Below are positions 26,876 through 38,800 of a stretch of DNA of 64,000 nt, in pieces. A model generated the notes under the pieces. It made no database searches, had not been told where the DNA came from, and worked only from the letters and a program-made list of their open reading frames with translations. Position 1 is the stretch's first letter. Each line of letters begins with the position of its first letter. This DNA is from Bacteroidia bacterium (GTDB taxonomy: Bacteria > Bacteroidota > Ignavibacteria > UBA10030). The DNA is taken from the NCBI GenBank assembly GCA_022180565.1, contig BQML01000009.1:97631-161630 (forward strand). Reading direction: 5' to 3'. A program made the position numbers and the translations under genes.

Positions 26876-29800
26876 TTTTATCAAAACCATCCTCTTCGCG
26901 CTCACATAGTCTGTTGAAACGAGCCGGTAGAAGTATACTCCGCTGGGCACCTTGATTCCCTGATCGTCTGTGCCGTCCCAGACCACTCGGTACGTACCCG
27001 CGGCATGCTCACCGCGAGCCAGGGTCTTCACCTTTTCGCCAAGGATATTGAACACCTGCACAAGAGCTCTGACAAGCTTACCCTGAACATCGGGTACTTC
27101 GAATTCGATGTTTGTTTCAGCATTGAACGGATTCGGGTAATTTTGGGCAAGGCGGAACGTCGCCGGGTAGATTCCAACGGTCGTCGAGAGCTGTACGCGC
27201 ACAGCCACATCGAACGTCGTATCTGCCGTACTGACGACAATAGACGCGGAATCGATATCCGCCACGTCGGTGAGCATCAAAGGCAACCGGATGAGCGATC
27301 CCGAGCCGGTATCAATCGGCGTATTCTTCAGGTTGTAGGCCACCATTCTGATTTCGGCTCCCGTGGAGTTCACATAATACTCCATCATTTTTCCTCTGGG
27401 GAAGACCACGTCCGTACGGTTGACACCGATTCCGGAGGCGAGCCAGATATCGACCTGGAGGCCTTTGATCGGAACATCGTTCGTGAGATTCAGTCGGACT
27501 CCAAGAGGCGTGATCTCGAGCGAGCCGGTGATCGTGGCCGTGGTGCGGACGACCGATGCTTTCGCTTGCCCGATTGCCTTCGGATCGGCCTTCACCAACT
27601 GGGTGGTACCAAGCAGAGCATTCTGCAGTGCCACAACGTCGAGAACATTGATCGCACCATCGCGGTTGACGTCCGCCTTTGCAGAATCGAGGCCGCTAAG
27701 GGTTCGGACCTGGAGGATATGATCAATAATCGACGTGAGGTCGGCGATATTGACCTCGAAATCGCTGTTAAGGTCAGCCAGAATAAATGATGCTGTAGCG
27801 GTAAACGTGACGGCCGGGATTCCCGTGACCGTGGCCATGACCGTGTACGTTCCGGGCAGAGTGCCGAGTCGGAGGACGGACTGCGCTTGTCCGAAACTAT
27901 CCGTCACGGCCGACGACGGGATAAGAACTTGGCCTGTTGCGCCGGCGGGTGCAGACGAGATCGCAAACTGTACCGTTGCGCCCGCAACAGCGTTGCCGTA
28001 TTGATCCGTCACCGTTACGACAAACGGCTGAGGCAAGACCGAGCCGGCCGGCTGAGTCTGCCCATCACCGCTTGTGGCAAGCGCCGCGGCGGCCGCGGCG
28101 GCAACGGCACGTGCCCTGAAGATGGTCGAATCACCGGGGAGAACGGCACTGCGGGCAACCACCATGTAGTCGCCGGAGATCGTCCCCAGTGTCAGCGTTG
28201 TGGCCGCGTCACCGTTGGCATCCGTTGTATCCGTTGTTGCGCTCAGCCCCATTCCGACCGCTCCCGCAGGGGTGCTGAAAATGCTGAACTGCACGGGTGC
28301 GCCCGAGATCGGGTTTCCGCCGATATCGGTAATGCGTACGGTGAAGGAAGTGTCGAGCACGGATGTCACGGCCTTTTGCTGGTTATTGCCCTCAATGTCG
28401 GCCAGGAGCGCCGCCGTGCCCGTGAGGGCTTGAGCGGAGAAGACCCTTGGAACAAGGCCTCCGGCGGTGGCCGTTACTTCATAGACGCCGACTTTCGATC
28501 CAAGCGTGAGCCGTGTGGCGGCCTCGCCGGCGGTGTTCGTGATGACGTTCAAGGCGGAAAGGGCCTGACCCGTTGCTCCCGTCGGGGCGTTCGTAATTGC
28601 AAACTGCACGGTTACGCCCGGCACCGGATTCGAACCTGAATCGGTGAGTCGCACGATGTACAGAGAATCCAGCTGTTGGAGAATCGTGTCTTGTTGGGCG
28701 GTCGTTCCGGATTGCGCCGCGATCAGGACTGCCGTTCCGGCAATCGCCTGCGCCGTGAAGTCCGTCTGAATGCCGGGCAGGGCAATGGTCGTTGCACGAA
28801 CCTGGTAAGACCCCACTTTGTCGCCAAGCGTCAGATAGGTTGCCGCGATGCCGGACGCATTGGTTGCGACAAGGGTGTCGCTCAGTGCCGTTCCCGCCGC
28901 ACCTGTTGGCTGATTGATCAGCGTGAAGCCGACATTGACTCCCGGCACCGGATTTCCACTGCCGTCGTTGATTCGGATCGTGAAGGGATTGAGTGTCGAG
29001 CGAATCGTATCCTGCTGGCTGTTTCCGCCCACCAGTACCATAGCCGCCGCGGCCGATGTGGCGGTGGATGTGAAAGCCAGCGGACTTCCTGTGAGACCGG
29101 CTGAGGCTGCGGTCACCGAATACGTACCGGGCTTGTCTCCGAGGGTCAGCGTGGTGGATGCCTGACCGGAAGCGTTGGTCGTCACCGTTGTGGTTGACAA
29201 CGAGTACCCGACTGCACCGGACGGAACGGATGCAATTGCGAAGGTTACAGAAACACCGGGTATGGGATTGCCGAAGAAATCGGTGATCGTTACGGTGAAC
29301 GGAGCCAGCGTTGCTCCCGTCGGGGCGCTCTGACCGTCGCCCGACGCGACTGCGAGTGAGGATGCGACCCATTCATACGCCGCGGGGCCAAGGAGCCTGT
29401 CCGAGAGTGTCCACCAGCTGAAAGCGACGATGCCCGTTTTGGTAACGGTTTTCTGGGCCGTGTCCACCACTCCTCCCTGCCGCCGCCAGGTGACGCCATT
29501 GTCGGGAGACCGCCAGAGTTCCAATCCCGGCGGATTGTGTCCATTCAGCTCGTTATCGGAATACCTCAGCGTCAGCGAACCGTTGAGCCCGGTCCCAAAT
29601 GTCGGCGCGATATCGTAGTATCGTTGGATCGATTGGTTGCCGTTGCCTGTGGATGCCGTCCCGGAAACGCGCGTGACGGTTGTCTGACCCGGCGGACTGC
29701 CGGTCCATGTAATCGTTGCCCCGATATTCCCAAAGGGTGAAGATGTTGTCCCTCCGGTCAGATTGACGGTTTTGCCTATGGACCCTCGCAGATACCCCGA

Positions 29801-30157
29801 TTCATTGAGAGCACCGATGAGCGCGATTGTTTCGCCGGATTCTATCTCCAGAACAACGCCCGGATTGATCGTGATATTGCCCGACACCGAGAAGCTTCCT
29901 CCGGACGTCGTCTTCGTTCCCGTTCCGGAAAGAACCATATCATTGTACTGACGGGCAGGCACAGTCTGGTTCGCTCCGAAGAATTCAAAGGTTCCATCGA
30001 CAACGGCCGGGAGGCCCACAACCTGGTTTTTCACCCTGATAGTACCGGTGTTGTCGATCTGACCTGAATTCATCAGATCCTGCGCCTTGGCGGACATACT
30101 GCACAGGAGGGCAGAGGTCGCCGCCCACAGCATCATGCGCCTTCCCTGCCGGCGCAT
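26873..30157 (-). CDS. T9SS-sorted surface protein with five Ig-like (Big_1) domains and a dockerin-like module
   Basis: A 1094-residue secreted protein. It has a signal peptide (MLWAATSALLCSMSAKAQ) and an N-terminal region (DNTGTIRVKNQVVG, VPARQYNDMVLSGTGTKTTS) that resembles the two upstream repeat proteins. Five consecutive invasin/Big_1-like domains each contain FTVTITDFFGNPIPGVSVTF-type strands. A dockerin-like pair of calcium loops (DLNSDFEVNIADL, DVNRDGAINVLDV) and a C-terminal type IX sorting domain (FRLAQNYPNPFNAETNIEF, ending YFYRLVSTDYVSAKRMVLIK) complete it. I chose the ATG at 30157: GGGAGG precedes it and the longer frame has no signal peptide. It is predicted to be anchored on the cell surface via T9SS. 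Confidence 0.9.
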   Translation of the reverse strand: MRRQGRRMMLWAATSALLCSMSAKAQDLMNSGQIDNTGTIRVKNQVVGLPAVVDGTFEFFGANQTVPARQYNDMVLSGTGTKTTSGGSFSVSGNITINPGVVLEIESGETIALIGALNESGYLRGSIGKTVNLTGGTTSSPFGNIGATITWTGSPPGQTTVTRVSGTASTGNGNQSIQRYYDIAPTFGTGLNGSLTLRYSDNELNGHNPPGLELWRSPDNGVTWRRQGGVVDTAQKTVTKTGIVAFSWWTLSDRLLGPAAYEWVASSLAVASGDGQSAPTGATLAPFTVTITDFFGNPIPGVSVTFAIASVPSGAVGYSLSTTTVTTNASGQASTTLTLGDKPGTYSVTAASAGLTGSPLAFTSTATSAAAAMVLVGGNSQQDTIRSTLNPFTIRINDGSGNPVPGVNVGFTLINQPTGAAGTALSDTLVATNASGIAATYLTLGDKVGSYQVRATTIALPGIQTDFTAQAIAGTAVLIAAQSGTTAQQDTILQQLDSLYIVRLTDSGSNPVPGVTVQFAITNAPTGATGQALSALNVITNTAGEAATRLTLGSKVGVYEVTATAGGLVPRVFSAQALTGTAALLADIEGNNQQKAVTSVLDTSFTVRITDIGGNPISGAPVQFSIFSTPAGAVGMGLSATTDTTDANGDAATTLTLGTISGDYMVVARSAVLPGDSTIFRARAVAAAAAAALATSGDGQTQPAGSVLPQPFVVTVTDQYGNAVAGATVQFAISSAPAGATGQVLIPSSAVTDSFGQAQSVLRLGTLPGTYTVMATVTGIPAVTFTATASFILADLNSDFEVNIADLTSIIDHILQVRTLSGLDSAKADVNRDGAINVLDVVALQNALLGTTQLVKADPKAIGQAKASVVRTTATITGSLEITPLGVRLNLTNDVPIKGLQVDIWLASGIGVNRTDVVFPRGKMMEYYVNSTGAEIRMVAYNLKNTPIDTGSGSLIRLPLMLTDVADIDSASIVVSTADTTFDVAVRVQLSTTVGIYPATFRLAQNYPNPFNAETNIEFEVPDVQGKLVRALVQVFNILGEKVKTLARGEHAAGTYRVVWDGTDDQGIKVPSGVYFYRLVSTDYVSAKRMVLIK

Positions 30158-30782
30158 GGCAGTGCCTCCCCGGCTTTTCAGCCGTCTCGCGTCATGGTAT
30201 CTGGATGGATCCATAACAATGATCCCTGATTCTGCTGTCGTATCAGATTCCCGCGCCGAAACCTCGCAACGCGCGGAATCCGGAATTTTGAACATCCCCG
30301 GTGAACCCGGCCTGAGCGGGGCCGGGCATTTCCGGTACATCCTTTCATGAAAACGCATCTTCGCGGCGGATACACTCCGCCCACTTCAGAATCGGAAAGA
30401 AGGAGAGAAACTTTCCGACATCCTCATCTCCCCATATGTTGTCCGATGATCTTCATCTCATGGTTCACGACACTTATCTCTTTTGGTCCTCATCGCGGGC
30501 ACACCGGTCCCGTTCCGGATTGACAGATCCGGGCACACTTCACCCTTGGGGGCGTTTGCGGCGCGAATCCCGAAACCATTTGCCGGGAATTGCGGAACAC
30601 CCGTCCCTGCCCGCACAGGCGGATCACCCCTCTCCCGGTTCGGACGATTTCCATCCGGAAATTTGTCGGGAGATCGGGCAAGACCTCCGCTCCCGCCTCG
30701 GGGAAGTCCGCGTGCACGCGGTCGTCCGCGTGAACGTGTCACCGTCATCAACATTGCGGCGCTTTCAGGTCAGGCCATTGTC
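30158..30782. other. 625-bp spacer between two surface-protein genes, no gene seen
   Basis: On the minus strand a perfect CGGCT-GAAA-AGCCG hairpin (30184-30171) sits just upstream of the GGGAGG ribosome binding site of the T9SS protein. It could modulate translation. The rest shows no recognisable promoter, RNA or coding region. A riboswitch was considered and not supported. Confidence 0.5.
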
Positions 30783-32672
30783 TTAGTAGCCGACCGTAAT
30801 GACGCCGTTATTGCTCAGGCTGCCGCTGTTGTCGAGGTCTCCTGCGACGTTAAGATCACCCGAGTTGCCCAGTGTCGAGCCGCTTGCCAGGGTAAGGGTG
30901 CCGACTCCCGACCCGCCGATACCGACATTGAGCGTTCCTGTTGCGGCGAGGTTAAGAGTAACACCGGAAATCAGGTCAACATTGTTTCCGCTGGAGACCG
31001 TTGATGCGGCCGCGATGTTCTTCGGAGCATCACCCGCAAATTGCAGGTTATAGTAATCGCCGGACGCGATGGTCTGGGAGGCCACATCGGCTGTTACGCC
31101 GTCATACACAACCGTTCCTCCGGCCGCCAGCAGTGTTCCGAACGAGAATCCGTTCGTTCCGCCGAGACGGAGTGTGCCGTTGGTGTTGTCTTTGGCACCG
31201 CTGACGGAGAGGGTGTAGATGTGCATGTCGGTCGTGATGGCAACGTCTCCCGGCCCGCCGTTGTCAAACTGATCGGCCGTAATGTTGCCGAGCGCGGTTT
31301 TGGTGGATGCAGACGTTCCCTCCATTCGGAGAATGCCGTATGTTGCCGCGGCAACATCCTGTGCGCCTCCATCGTACGACCAGATCGACGCGACGTTCAG
31401 ATTGAGTGTTCCGCTTCCTCCCACTGCGAAGCTTCCGGCAAACGTCGATGTACCCTGTGCTCCCAGCTGGATCGTTCCGCCCGTATTATCCACGGTCGGC
31501 GAGTTGAAGTCGAGAGCCGCCACGTACCCTCCCGCGCCGGCGCTGATCGTTGCGCCGGAGGAGTTCGTCACGTTGCCTGTGAACGTCGCACCGCCGCCGC
31601 CGGCCGTAATGACCGCCGAAGCGCCGCTGTTCGACAGTGTGTTGTTAAACGCAATGGGTCCGCTCGCAGCAACCGCGGAAATCGTCCCCGCATTGGAGGC
31701 CGCGCCGCTGAACGTCAGGCCGCCCCCGGCCGTCGAGCGAATCGTCCCGCTGTTTCCGCCCAACGAGGCAAACGTCAGGTTGCCCGCTCCGATGGTTTCG
31801 ATCGTCCCGGTACCGTTCGTCGCGGCCGTCGTGAAGCTGATGCCGCCGCCGGCCGTGTTCTGGATCGTTCCTGTGTTGCCCGACAGCGTTCCGATGTTCA
31901 GCGCGGCCGCCGTCGCGTTGTTGGTGAGCGTGGAGGTAACCGCGGACACGGTTGTGATCGACGCAGATGTCACACCACTGCCAAACGACATCGCAGCCGC
32001 AACGTCGGCAATCGTCGCGAAGGATCCCGTCCCCGTAATCGAGAAGACCTGATCTACGGTGAGATCCCCACCGGTGTGGGTCACATCAACCGCGGTGACC
32101 GTACCACCCGCCTGGAACGACTTGGTTGCCGCGCCGGACAACGTAAGGTCTCCATAGGAGACTCCGCCCGTGCGGTTCAGGATCGTCTGGGACCCCGAAT
32201 TCTTTGTAAAACTCACCGTGCCGCCCGAGAAATTCAGATTGCCCGTGCTCGTGGCGTGATACGATGATGCATCGGCAACGGAAATGGTTTTGGCACTGGC
32301 AAAGGAGACATCGCCCGTCAGCGCATTGCCTGCCGTGCCAAGTTCCCAATTCGTGGCGATCGAAACGTCCGTGTCGATGGCCTTCGGACTTGCAAGCGTC
32401 ATTTGGAGGGTTGTGAAATTGATCGCTCCTCCGTTGGTGGCCGTCACGGTCTGGGTCTGACCCCCGTTGTTCCCGTTCATGACTACGGTCGGACTGACCG
32501 TCACCGTTGTTCCGCCCGCATTGGTATTGACAATGTCACGTTTGACATTGATCGTCCCGCTTCCGGTGATGTCCGAAGACGTTCTCAGATTCTGGCCCGT
32601 CCCGGCGGACACCATGAGCAGGATTGCCGCCGTAAGCGCAATCCCGCGATGAATGAAGTGTATCGTCTGCAT
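30783..32672 (-). CDS. secreted Gly/Ser/Thr-rich beta-helix-like repeat protein, 629 aa
   Basis: An exported protein with signal peptide HRGIALTAAILLMVSAGTGQ, then more than twenty short beta-strand repeats dominated by Gly, Thr, Ser, Asn and Ala. Examples are GTLSGNTGTIQNTAGGGISF, GGNSGTIRSTAGGGLTFSGA and SNAGTISAVAASGPIAFNNT. This resembles parallel beta-helix (filamentous adhesin or autotransporter-like) passengers. It ends GSLSNNGVITVGY with no type IX sorting domain. AAGGAGAG precedes the ATG at 32672; a longer frame begins at 32738. It is the middle of three consecutive surface genes. The function is probably structural or adhesive, by inference. Confidence 0.78.
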   Translation of the reverse strand: MQTIHFIHRGIALTAAILLMVSAGTGQNLRTSSDITGSGTINVKRDIVNTNAGGTTVTVSPTVVMNGNNGGQTQTVTATNGGAINFTTLQMTLASPKAIDTDVSIATNWELGTAGNALTGDVSFASAKTISVADASSYHATSTGNLNFSGGTVSFTKNSGSQTILNRTGGVSYGDLTLSGAATKSFQAGGTVTAVDVTHTGGDLTVDQVFSITGTGSFATIADVAAAMSFGSGVTSASITTVSAVTSTLTNNATAAALNIGTLSGNTGTIQNTAGGGISFTTAATNGTGTIETIGAGNLTFASLGGNSGTIRSTAGGGLTFSGAASNAGTISAVAASGPIAFNNTLSNSGASAVITAGGGGATFTGNVTNSSGATISAGAGGYVAALDFNSPTVDNTGGTIQLGAQGTSTFAGSFAVGGSGTLNLNVASIWSYDGGAQDVAAATYGILRMEGTSASTKTALGNITADQFDNGGPGDVAITTDMHIYTLSVSGAKDNTNGTLRLGGTNGFSFGTLLAAGGTVVYDGVTADVASQTIASGDYYNLQFAGDAPKNIAAASTVSSGNNVDLISGVTLNLAATGTLNVGIGGSGVGTLTLASGSTLGNSGDLNVAGDLDNSGSLSNNGVITVGY

Positions 32673-32821
32673 TGTCTCTCTCCTTGTTGATCGTGAATAA
32701 TTCCTGAAAAGGGTTGTCGATGGTTTTTGCGTTTTCATGACGTTTGATCCTTTTCTTGAACCTCTTCTTTGTGGTGCTTTGTCGGCCGTCTCTGCTCACG
32801 AGACGACCCGTACTTCTCTTC

Positions 32822-32842
32822 TCACGGTGGTCGTATGATCAT
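32822..32842 (-). CDS. micro-ORF MIIRPP in leader of the 629-aa gene
   Basis: A six-codon frame with a perfect AAGGAGG (32855-32849) 6 bases upstream, starting right after the stop of the giant gene. Its TGA overlaps a GTG that opens a nine-codon frame (32825-32796). That frame's TGA in turn overlaps the GTG at 32799 of an 87-codon frame which runs into the 629-aa gene in another reading frame. It may be a coupling or attenuation leader, or chance. Confidence 0.25.
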   Translation of the reverse strand: MIIRPP

Positions 32843-32860
32843 AAGGTTCCTCCTTTCCTG

Positions 32861-35800
32861 TCAGCTTCCGATATTCAGAGTTCCGTTATTCGTCAATGGT
32901 CCAAAGACTTCCAAGTCTCCATCAATTTGAACGATCACCGACGGATCGACAACTACCGGGGCGCCGGAAGCAATCGTCATCGTCCCCAAGACGACGGTAT
33001 TCGCCGTGAAGGTCTTGACGCCGGCACCGGAGAAGATCAGCGTTCCATAGGTTCCGGAGGCAACAGTTTGCGAAACCGAACCGTCGTATTCTATCGTACC
33101 TCCGTCAAACGCCATTCCGTTGCTGGCCCCACCGAACCTGATCGTACCGGTATTCGTGCGGACGCCGGCAATGGACAGGCTGTGGCTCAGCATATCGAAC
33201 ACCGAAGCATTGCTGAAATCGTTTTGGACCACGATGGCTCCCGACGCGGTCTTGTCCCCGGCACCGATCAGGGAGAGGTCATAATAGACCAACGAAGGCA
33301 CGCTTTGAGCCGTCGAACCATTGAAGGAAACGGCCGTCAGGTTTGTTGTCAGATCGGCGGACGCCGCGCCGGTGACGGTGAAACTCCCCGAGATTTGCGT
33401 CGTTCCGCCCGCAAGGGTCTTTGTACCGCCGTTCGAAAACACGAGATGGTAGTAATCAAGCGCCGGTACAGATTGATTCCCCGACCCGTTGAAATCCACA
33501 GTACCGGCATTCAGGACTGCGTCGACGGAGGCAGTGCCGGAAACGACGAGCGCGCCCGCAATGCCGGTCGTGCCTCCACCAAGCGTCTTGATGCCCGATA
33601 CTCCAAGCGTCACATGGTAGTAATCGGTGGAAAGAACGTTCTGATCGCCATTGCGAACGTACTCCACGGTATTGCCGGGCGCCGATGCGACGAGATTCCC
33701 AATGGAAACTCCGCCACTCAGCGTCAGCGTTGCCCCTGTTCCCTGCGTGATCGTTCCGGTTCCCGTGAGCGCTCCGGTAACGGCGATGGTCTGATTGTTT
33801 GTCACGGTTGCCGCCGTGACGGTTAGACCGTCGAACGTCACATTCCGATTCATCGAGTAGTCCGTCAGAAAAGCCGCATTCGTGATGCTCAGGGCAGGGG
33901 CAGTTCCGCTGATGACTCCTCCGCCCGGCTTTTGGAAGGTCCACAGTCCGGACCCGCTTGTGAAGGTCGCACCCCCGTCCACCTGCAGACTGCCGTTCAT
34001 CGTCACATCTTCGTCGGCCACAAAGAGAACCTGACCCGTTCCGTTGACGACGACATCGCCCAACGTAAGACTTCCTGTCGTGCTCGTGACCCTGAAGATT
34101 TCCGAAATCGTTGTCGTTCCTGCAACGGACAACGAGCCGCCGGTCAGACGGCCTTCACCGGCCTGGAGGTTGAAATTGTTTGTGACGATAATGTCGTTGA
34201 GAAGCAGACGACCGCTTGACTTCGCAATAACAAGGTTGTAGAGGGTGGTTGGAGAACAGGACTGATTGATCGTACCGTTAAACTCCACGGTAGCCGCGTT
34301 CGTAGCCGCATCAAGCGTCGCCAGACCGGAAAGAACCAGATTCGAGGCAATCCGAATCGTCCCCGACGTCAAGACCTTCGTTCCGCTGTTGCTGAACGTC
34401 ACATTGTAATAGTCAATGGCAGGGATGTTCTGATTGGAACCATTGAAGTCGATGGTCGTTGAGTTGCCGACAGCGTCGATTGTTGCACCACCGTTCAGCA
34501 CCAAATCCCCCGCAATGGTTGTTGTCCCGGCGCCCAGAATTTTCACCGAGCCGCCGGAGAGCGAAAGGTTGTGGAAGGCCGCCGCGGAAACTGATTGGGC
34601 CGCGGAGCCGTTCAATTCCACTGTTGTAGCATTTGCTGCGGCATCTCCCGCGGCGGTGCCGGTTACGGTAAAGTCTCCGGCGATCGTCGTCGTTCCGGAA
34701 TCGAACACTTTGGTTCCGCTATTGGAAAGCGCGAGGTGATGGTAATCGATCGCTCCGACGGTCTGTCCTCCATTGCCGTCATAGTCAATCGTAGTGGCAT
34801 TCGTTGTTGCATCGGCAACCGCCGAACCTGAAATCGTCAGATTACCGGCAATGGACGTTGTTCCCGGCGCGAACGTCTTCGTCCCGGCATTGGAAAGCAC
34901 CAGGTGAAAGTACGCCATGGCACGGACGGTCTGACCACTACCGCCGTTATAGTCGACCGTCGAGCCGTTCGTGATTGCATCGGCGACGGCGCTTCCTCCG
35001 ATGCTGAAATCCCCCGCAACGCCGACAGTCCCGGCCTGGAATACCTTTGACCCTGCATTGGTCAGGGTCAAATGATGGTAGTGAATCGCCGCGACGGATT
35101 GTGTTCCCCCGCCGTTGTACTCAACCGTTCCCGCGTTCGAAGTTGCGTCGGCCACCGCGCTTCCGCCGATCGTGAAATCCCCCGTCAGCCGCGTTACCCC
35201 CGACCCGAGCGTCTTGGTTCCGCTTCCGCTCAGGGCAAGATCATGGTAGGATTGCACGGCCACCGTCTGCCCCGCCGCGCCGGTGTAGCCGACAGTGCCG
35301 CCGCTGATGGTGACGGTTCCGGTGACGGCGGGAAACGTCGTTTCGGTATTCATCACACCGGCCGCCAGAAGAAAATCTCCGGCCGCAGTGAGTGTATTTC
35401 CGCTTCTGATCGTGAGAAGGAGCGCGCTGTTGTTCAGGGTGATGGAATTGACATTCGCGTCGACATCGACGTCGATGGTCGCGGCGCCCGTCAAATTGAC
35501 ATTGTTCGAACTTGTAGGCACGCCGTTGGGGTTCCAGTTGTTGGCATCGCTCCAGTTGGCCGTCCCTGCGCCGCCGTCCCAGGTCTTGAGCACAAAGCTC
35601 GACGCCTCACCGATCTGGAAATCGCCGAACCCGACGACACCGACAGCCTGTGTGCTTGTCGCCGTCAAGGTCCCGATCGAGGGCAGGCTCCAGGCGAGAC
35701 TCTCGAACCGCCCGACGATGAAGTTCGAGGGATTCGCCGCCCCATCAATGTCTCCGCCGACGAAGTTCATCGTAATGTCGTACGACGCGTAGACAATTCC

Positions 35801-38800
35801 GCCGCCGATCAGAGTATAGTACCGATTGACGGTTCGCGAGGGTTCGAGGCCGGAACTCAGAATCTCGGGATGATCACCGCCGGTCGTGCTGACCGTCAGA
35901 GTCCCGCCAACCGTAACGCCGGAGAACGTGGTAACCACCGGCGTGTAGTTACCGCTTCCATCCCCGATCTCAAACGTTACCGTCGGCGACCCGACAGGAA
36001 TCGTTTTCACAAGATTTCCCGCGACGTGTCCGCTCGTCCTGCTCACAGTTGCTCCGGGCACAAGCGTCACCGTATTTGAGCCCGTGCTGATGACGCCGTC
36101 CGTCAAGGTCAACAGGTTCGTGACCGTCATGACCCCGGAAAGCACAATCCCTGCCGGATTGTTGATCGTAACCCTGTAGAAGCTCAGCCCTTCAACCGTT
36201 TGGGCCGCTGTACCATTGAACTCGATAGTCGGATTGTTGGTAACGGCATCGGCCGTCGCCGTTCCTCCCACAAGGAACCCCCCAGCGATTCTTGTCGTGC
36301 CGGACCCGAAGACCTTGGCGTTGCTCCCGTCAAGAGCAAGGTCATAGTAATCGGCCTGAAGAATGTCCTGCGAAGAAGCTCCGTCATAGCGTACGGTGTT
36401 CCCCGCCGCAGAGGCATTAAAGGAGTTGACCGTGATTGGGGAAGCGGAAGAGTAGTTCAGGGTTGCGGCCGCTCCCTGCGTGAAGGATCCCGTTCCGGCC
36501 AGACCGCCCGTTACCGTCACACTGCCGCTGTTCGTGAACGTTGTTCCCGTAATCACAAGGTTGTCGAATGTATACGTCCCACCACTCACGTACGGGGTTG
36601 TGAAAACGGCATTCGTGATGGCAACGGAAGCTGAAGTCCCTCCGATTGTTCCCCCTCCGGCCTTTTGGAAGGTCCAAACACCGCCGTTGCTGTTGACCGT
36701 GCCGCCGCCATTGACGGTGAAGTCGCCGTTGATCGTGAGATCTTCAGCGGCGGTGAAATTCAACGTCCCGCTTGTGTTGACGACAACCGTTCCGAGCGTC
36801 TTGGAACCGCCGGTGGCCGTGATTCGAAGTTCGGCATTGAGCGCTGTGATGCCTCCGACGGTGAAATTGTTGCCGGTAACCCGCGCCTGACCGAGCTGTA
36901 CTGTGAAGTCGTTGACCACCGCCACGTTGTTCAGGAGAAGCCGCGCTCCCGTGTTGCTGGCAATGAGGTTGTAGTACGTAATCTCCGGAGAATCCTGGTT
37001 CGAGGTTCCCGTGAACTCCACGGTGGTCGCATTTGTCGTTAAATCGACAGAAGCGCTTCCCGTAACCGAAAACACTCCTTTGATCCGGGCTGTACCGGGC
37101 CCCAGGGTCTTGATGCCGGCGCCTCCCAGAGTAAGATCACCGTAGTCCGACGCCGGAAATGCCTGGGAACCCGCGCCGTTGAGGTTCACGTGGGTCGCAT
37201 TGGTTGATGCGTCGAGGACCGCAGAGCCGCTTATCGTAAGGTCTCCGCTGATACTCGTTGTTCCGGCTGACAGCTGTTTTGTACCGGAGTTGCTCAGCGC
37301 GAGATTGTTGTAGGCCAGGAGTGCAACGGACTGGAATCCTGATCCGTTGTAGTCTACGGTGGTAACGTTTGCCGTCGCGTCTGCGGTTGCAAGGCCAGTA
37401 ATCACCAGGGTTCCGGCAATGCCGGTAGTACCGGCCCCAAGGGTCTTCGTACCCGCATTGGACAACGTCAGATGATAATAATTCATCGCGGCGACAGACT
37501 GCGCCCCGCCTCCGTTGTAATCCACCGTCGTCGCATTCGTCGTCGCATCCGCCGATGCCGAACCTGTGATGCTCAGGTTCCCCGCAATCCCCACGGTCCC
37601 GCCATTGAAGGTCTTCGTGCCGGCATTGGACAACGTCAGATGATAATAATTCATTGCGGCGACAGACTGCGCCCCGCCTCCGTTGTAATCCACCGTCGTC
37701 GCATTCGTCGTCGCATCCGCCGATGCCGAACCTGTGATACTCAGGTTCCCCGCAATCCCCACAATCCCGCCATTGAAGGTCTTCGTGCCGGCATTGGACA
37801 ACGTCAGATGATAATAATTCATCGCGGCGACAGACTGCGCCCCGCCTCCGTTGTAATCCACCGTCGTCGCATTCGTCGTCGCATCCGCCGATGCCGAACC
37901 TGCGATGCTCAGGTTCCCCGCAATACCCACGGTCCCGCCATTGAAGGTCTTCGTGCCGGCATTGGACAACGTCAGATGATGGTAATTCATGGCGGCAACA
38001 AGCTGGTTCGCGCCGCCGGCATAGTCAATCGTTGTGCTGTTCGAAGTTGCATCGGCGGAGGCCGATCCTCCAAGCGTCAGGTCGCCCCTGAGTACGGTGG
38101 TACCAGCAACGAAAGTTTTTGTTCCGCTCCCCCTCAGCGTCAAGTGATGATAGGTTTGCAAAGCGACGCTCTGCGCACCGTTCGCCGAGTATTCAACCGT
38201 GCCGCCGGTGATTGTCACCGTGCCTGCCACACTCGGGAAGGCCGATTCCGTTGACAGCGTTCCCTCAACGACTTGCAGGTCTCCGGCTACGGAGAGGCTG
38301 TTGCCGGAGAGTATCGTGACCACGAGGGCGCTGTTATTCAACGTGATGGAATTGACCGAAGCCGCGACGCCGATGGTAATCGTGTCGGCGCCGGTGAGGC
38401 TGACATTATTGGTGGCCGCGGGAACACCGTTCGGGTTCCAGTTGTTGGCGTCGCCCCAGTTCTTCGTTCCGGCCCCGCCATCCCAGGTCTTGAGCACAAA
38501 CAGCGAGAGTTCACCGATCTGGAAGTCGCCGCCGGCCGTCAGGCCTGTTGCTTGCGTGCTTGTCGGCGTCAGGGTTCCGACCCCGGGCGACGTCCATGTT
38601 CCTCCGTTGTAGCGGTCGACAATGAACGATGCCGTGCTGGCTCCTCCATCCACATCGGCGGGCACAAACGTAAACGTGGCATCAAACGTCGTAAACACGG
38701 TTCCGCTGTTCGTCACCGTCCAGTAACGGTTTACGCTCTTTGCCGCGTCGATGGAGGATGTAAGAATCTGCGGATGATCGCCGGCGGTGGTGGACACCGT

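Noticed and set aside
30158..30360. Possible c-di-GMP or other riboswitch before the T9SS protein gene
   Set aside because: Only one GAAA-loop hairpin near the ribosome binding site is clear; the conserved cores of known riboswitch classes could not be matched.
37450..37990. Possible CRISPR or other spaced repeat array
   Set aside because: The 168-bp repeats are in frame within a protein gene, have no unique spacers, and no cas genes are near.
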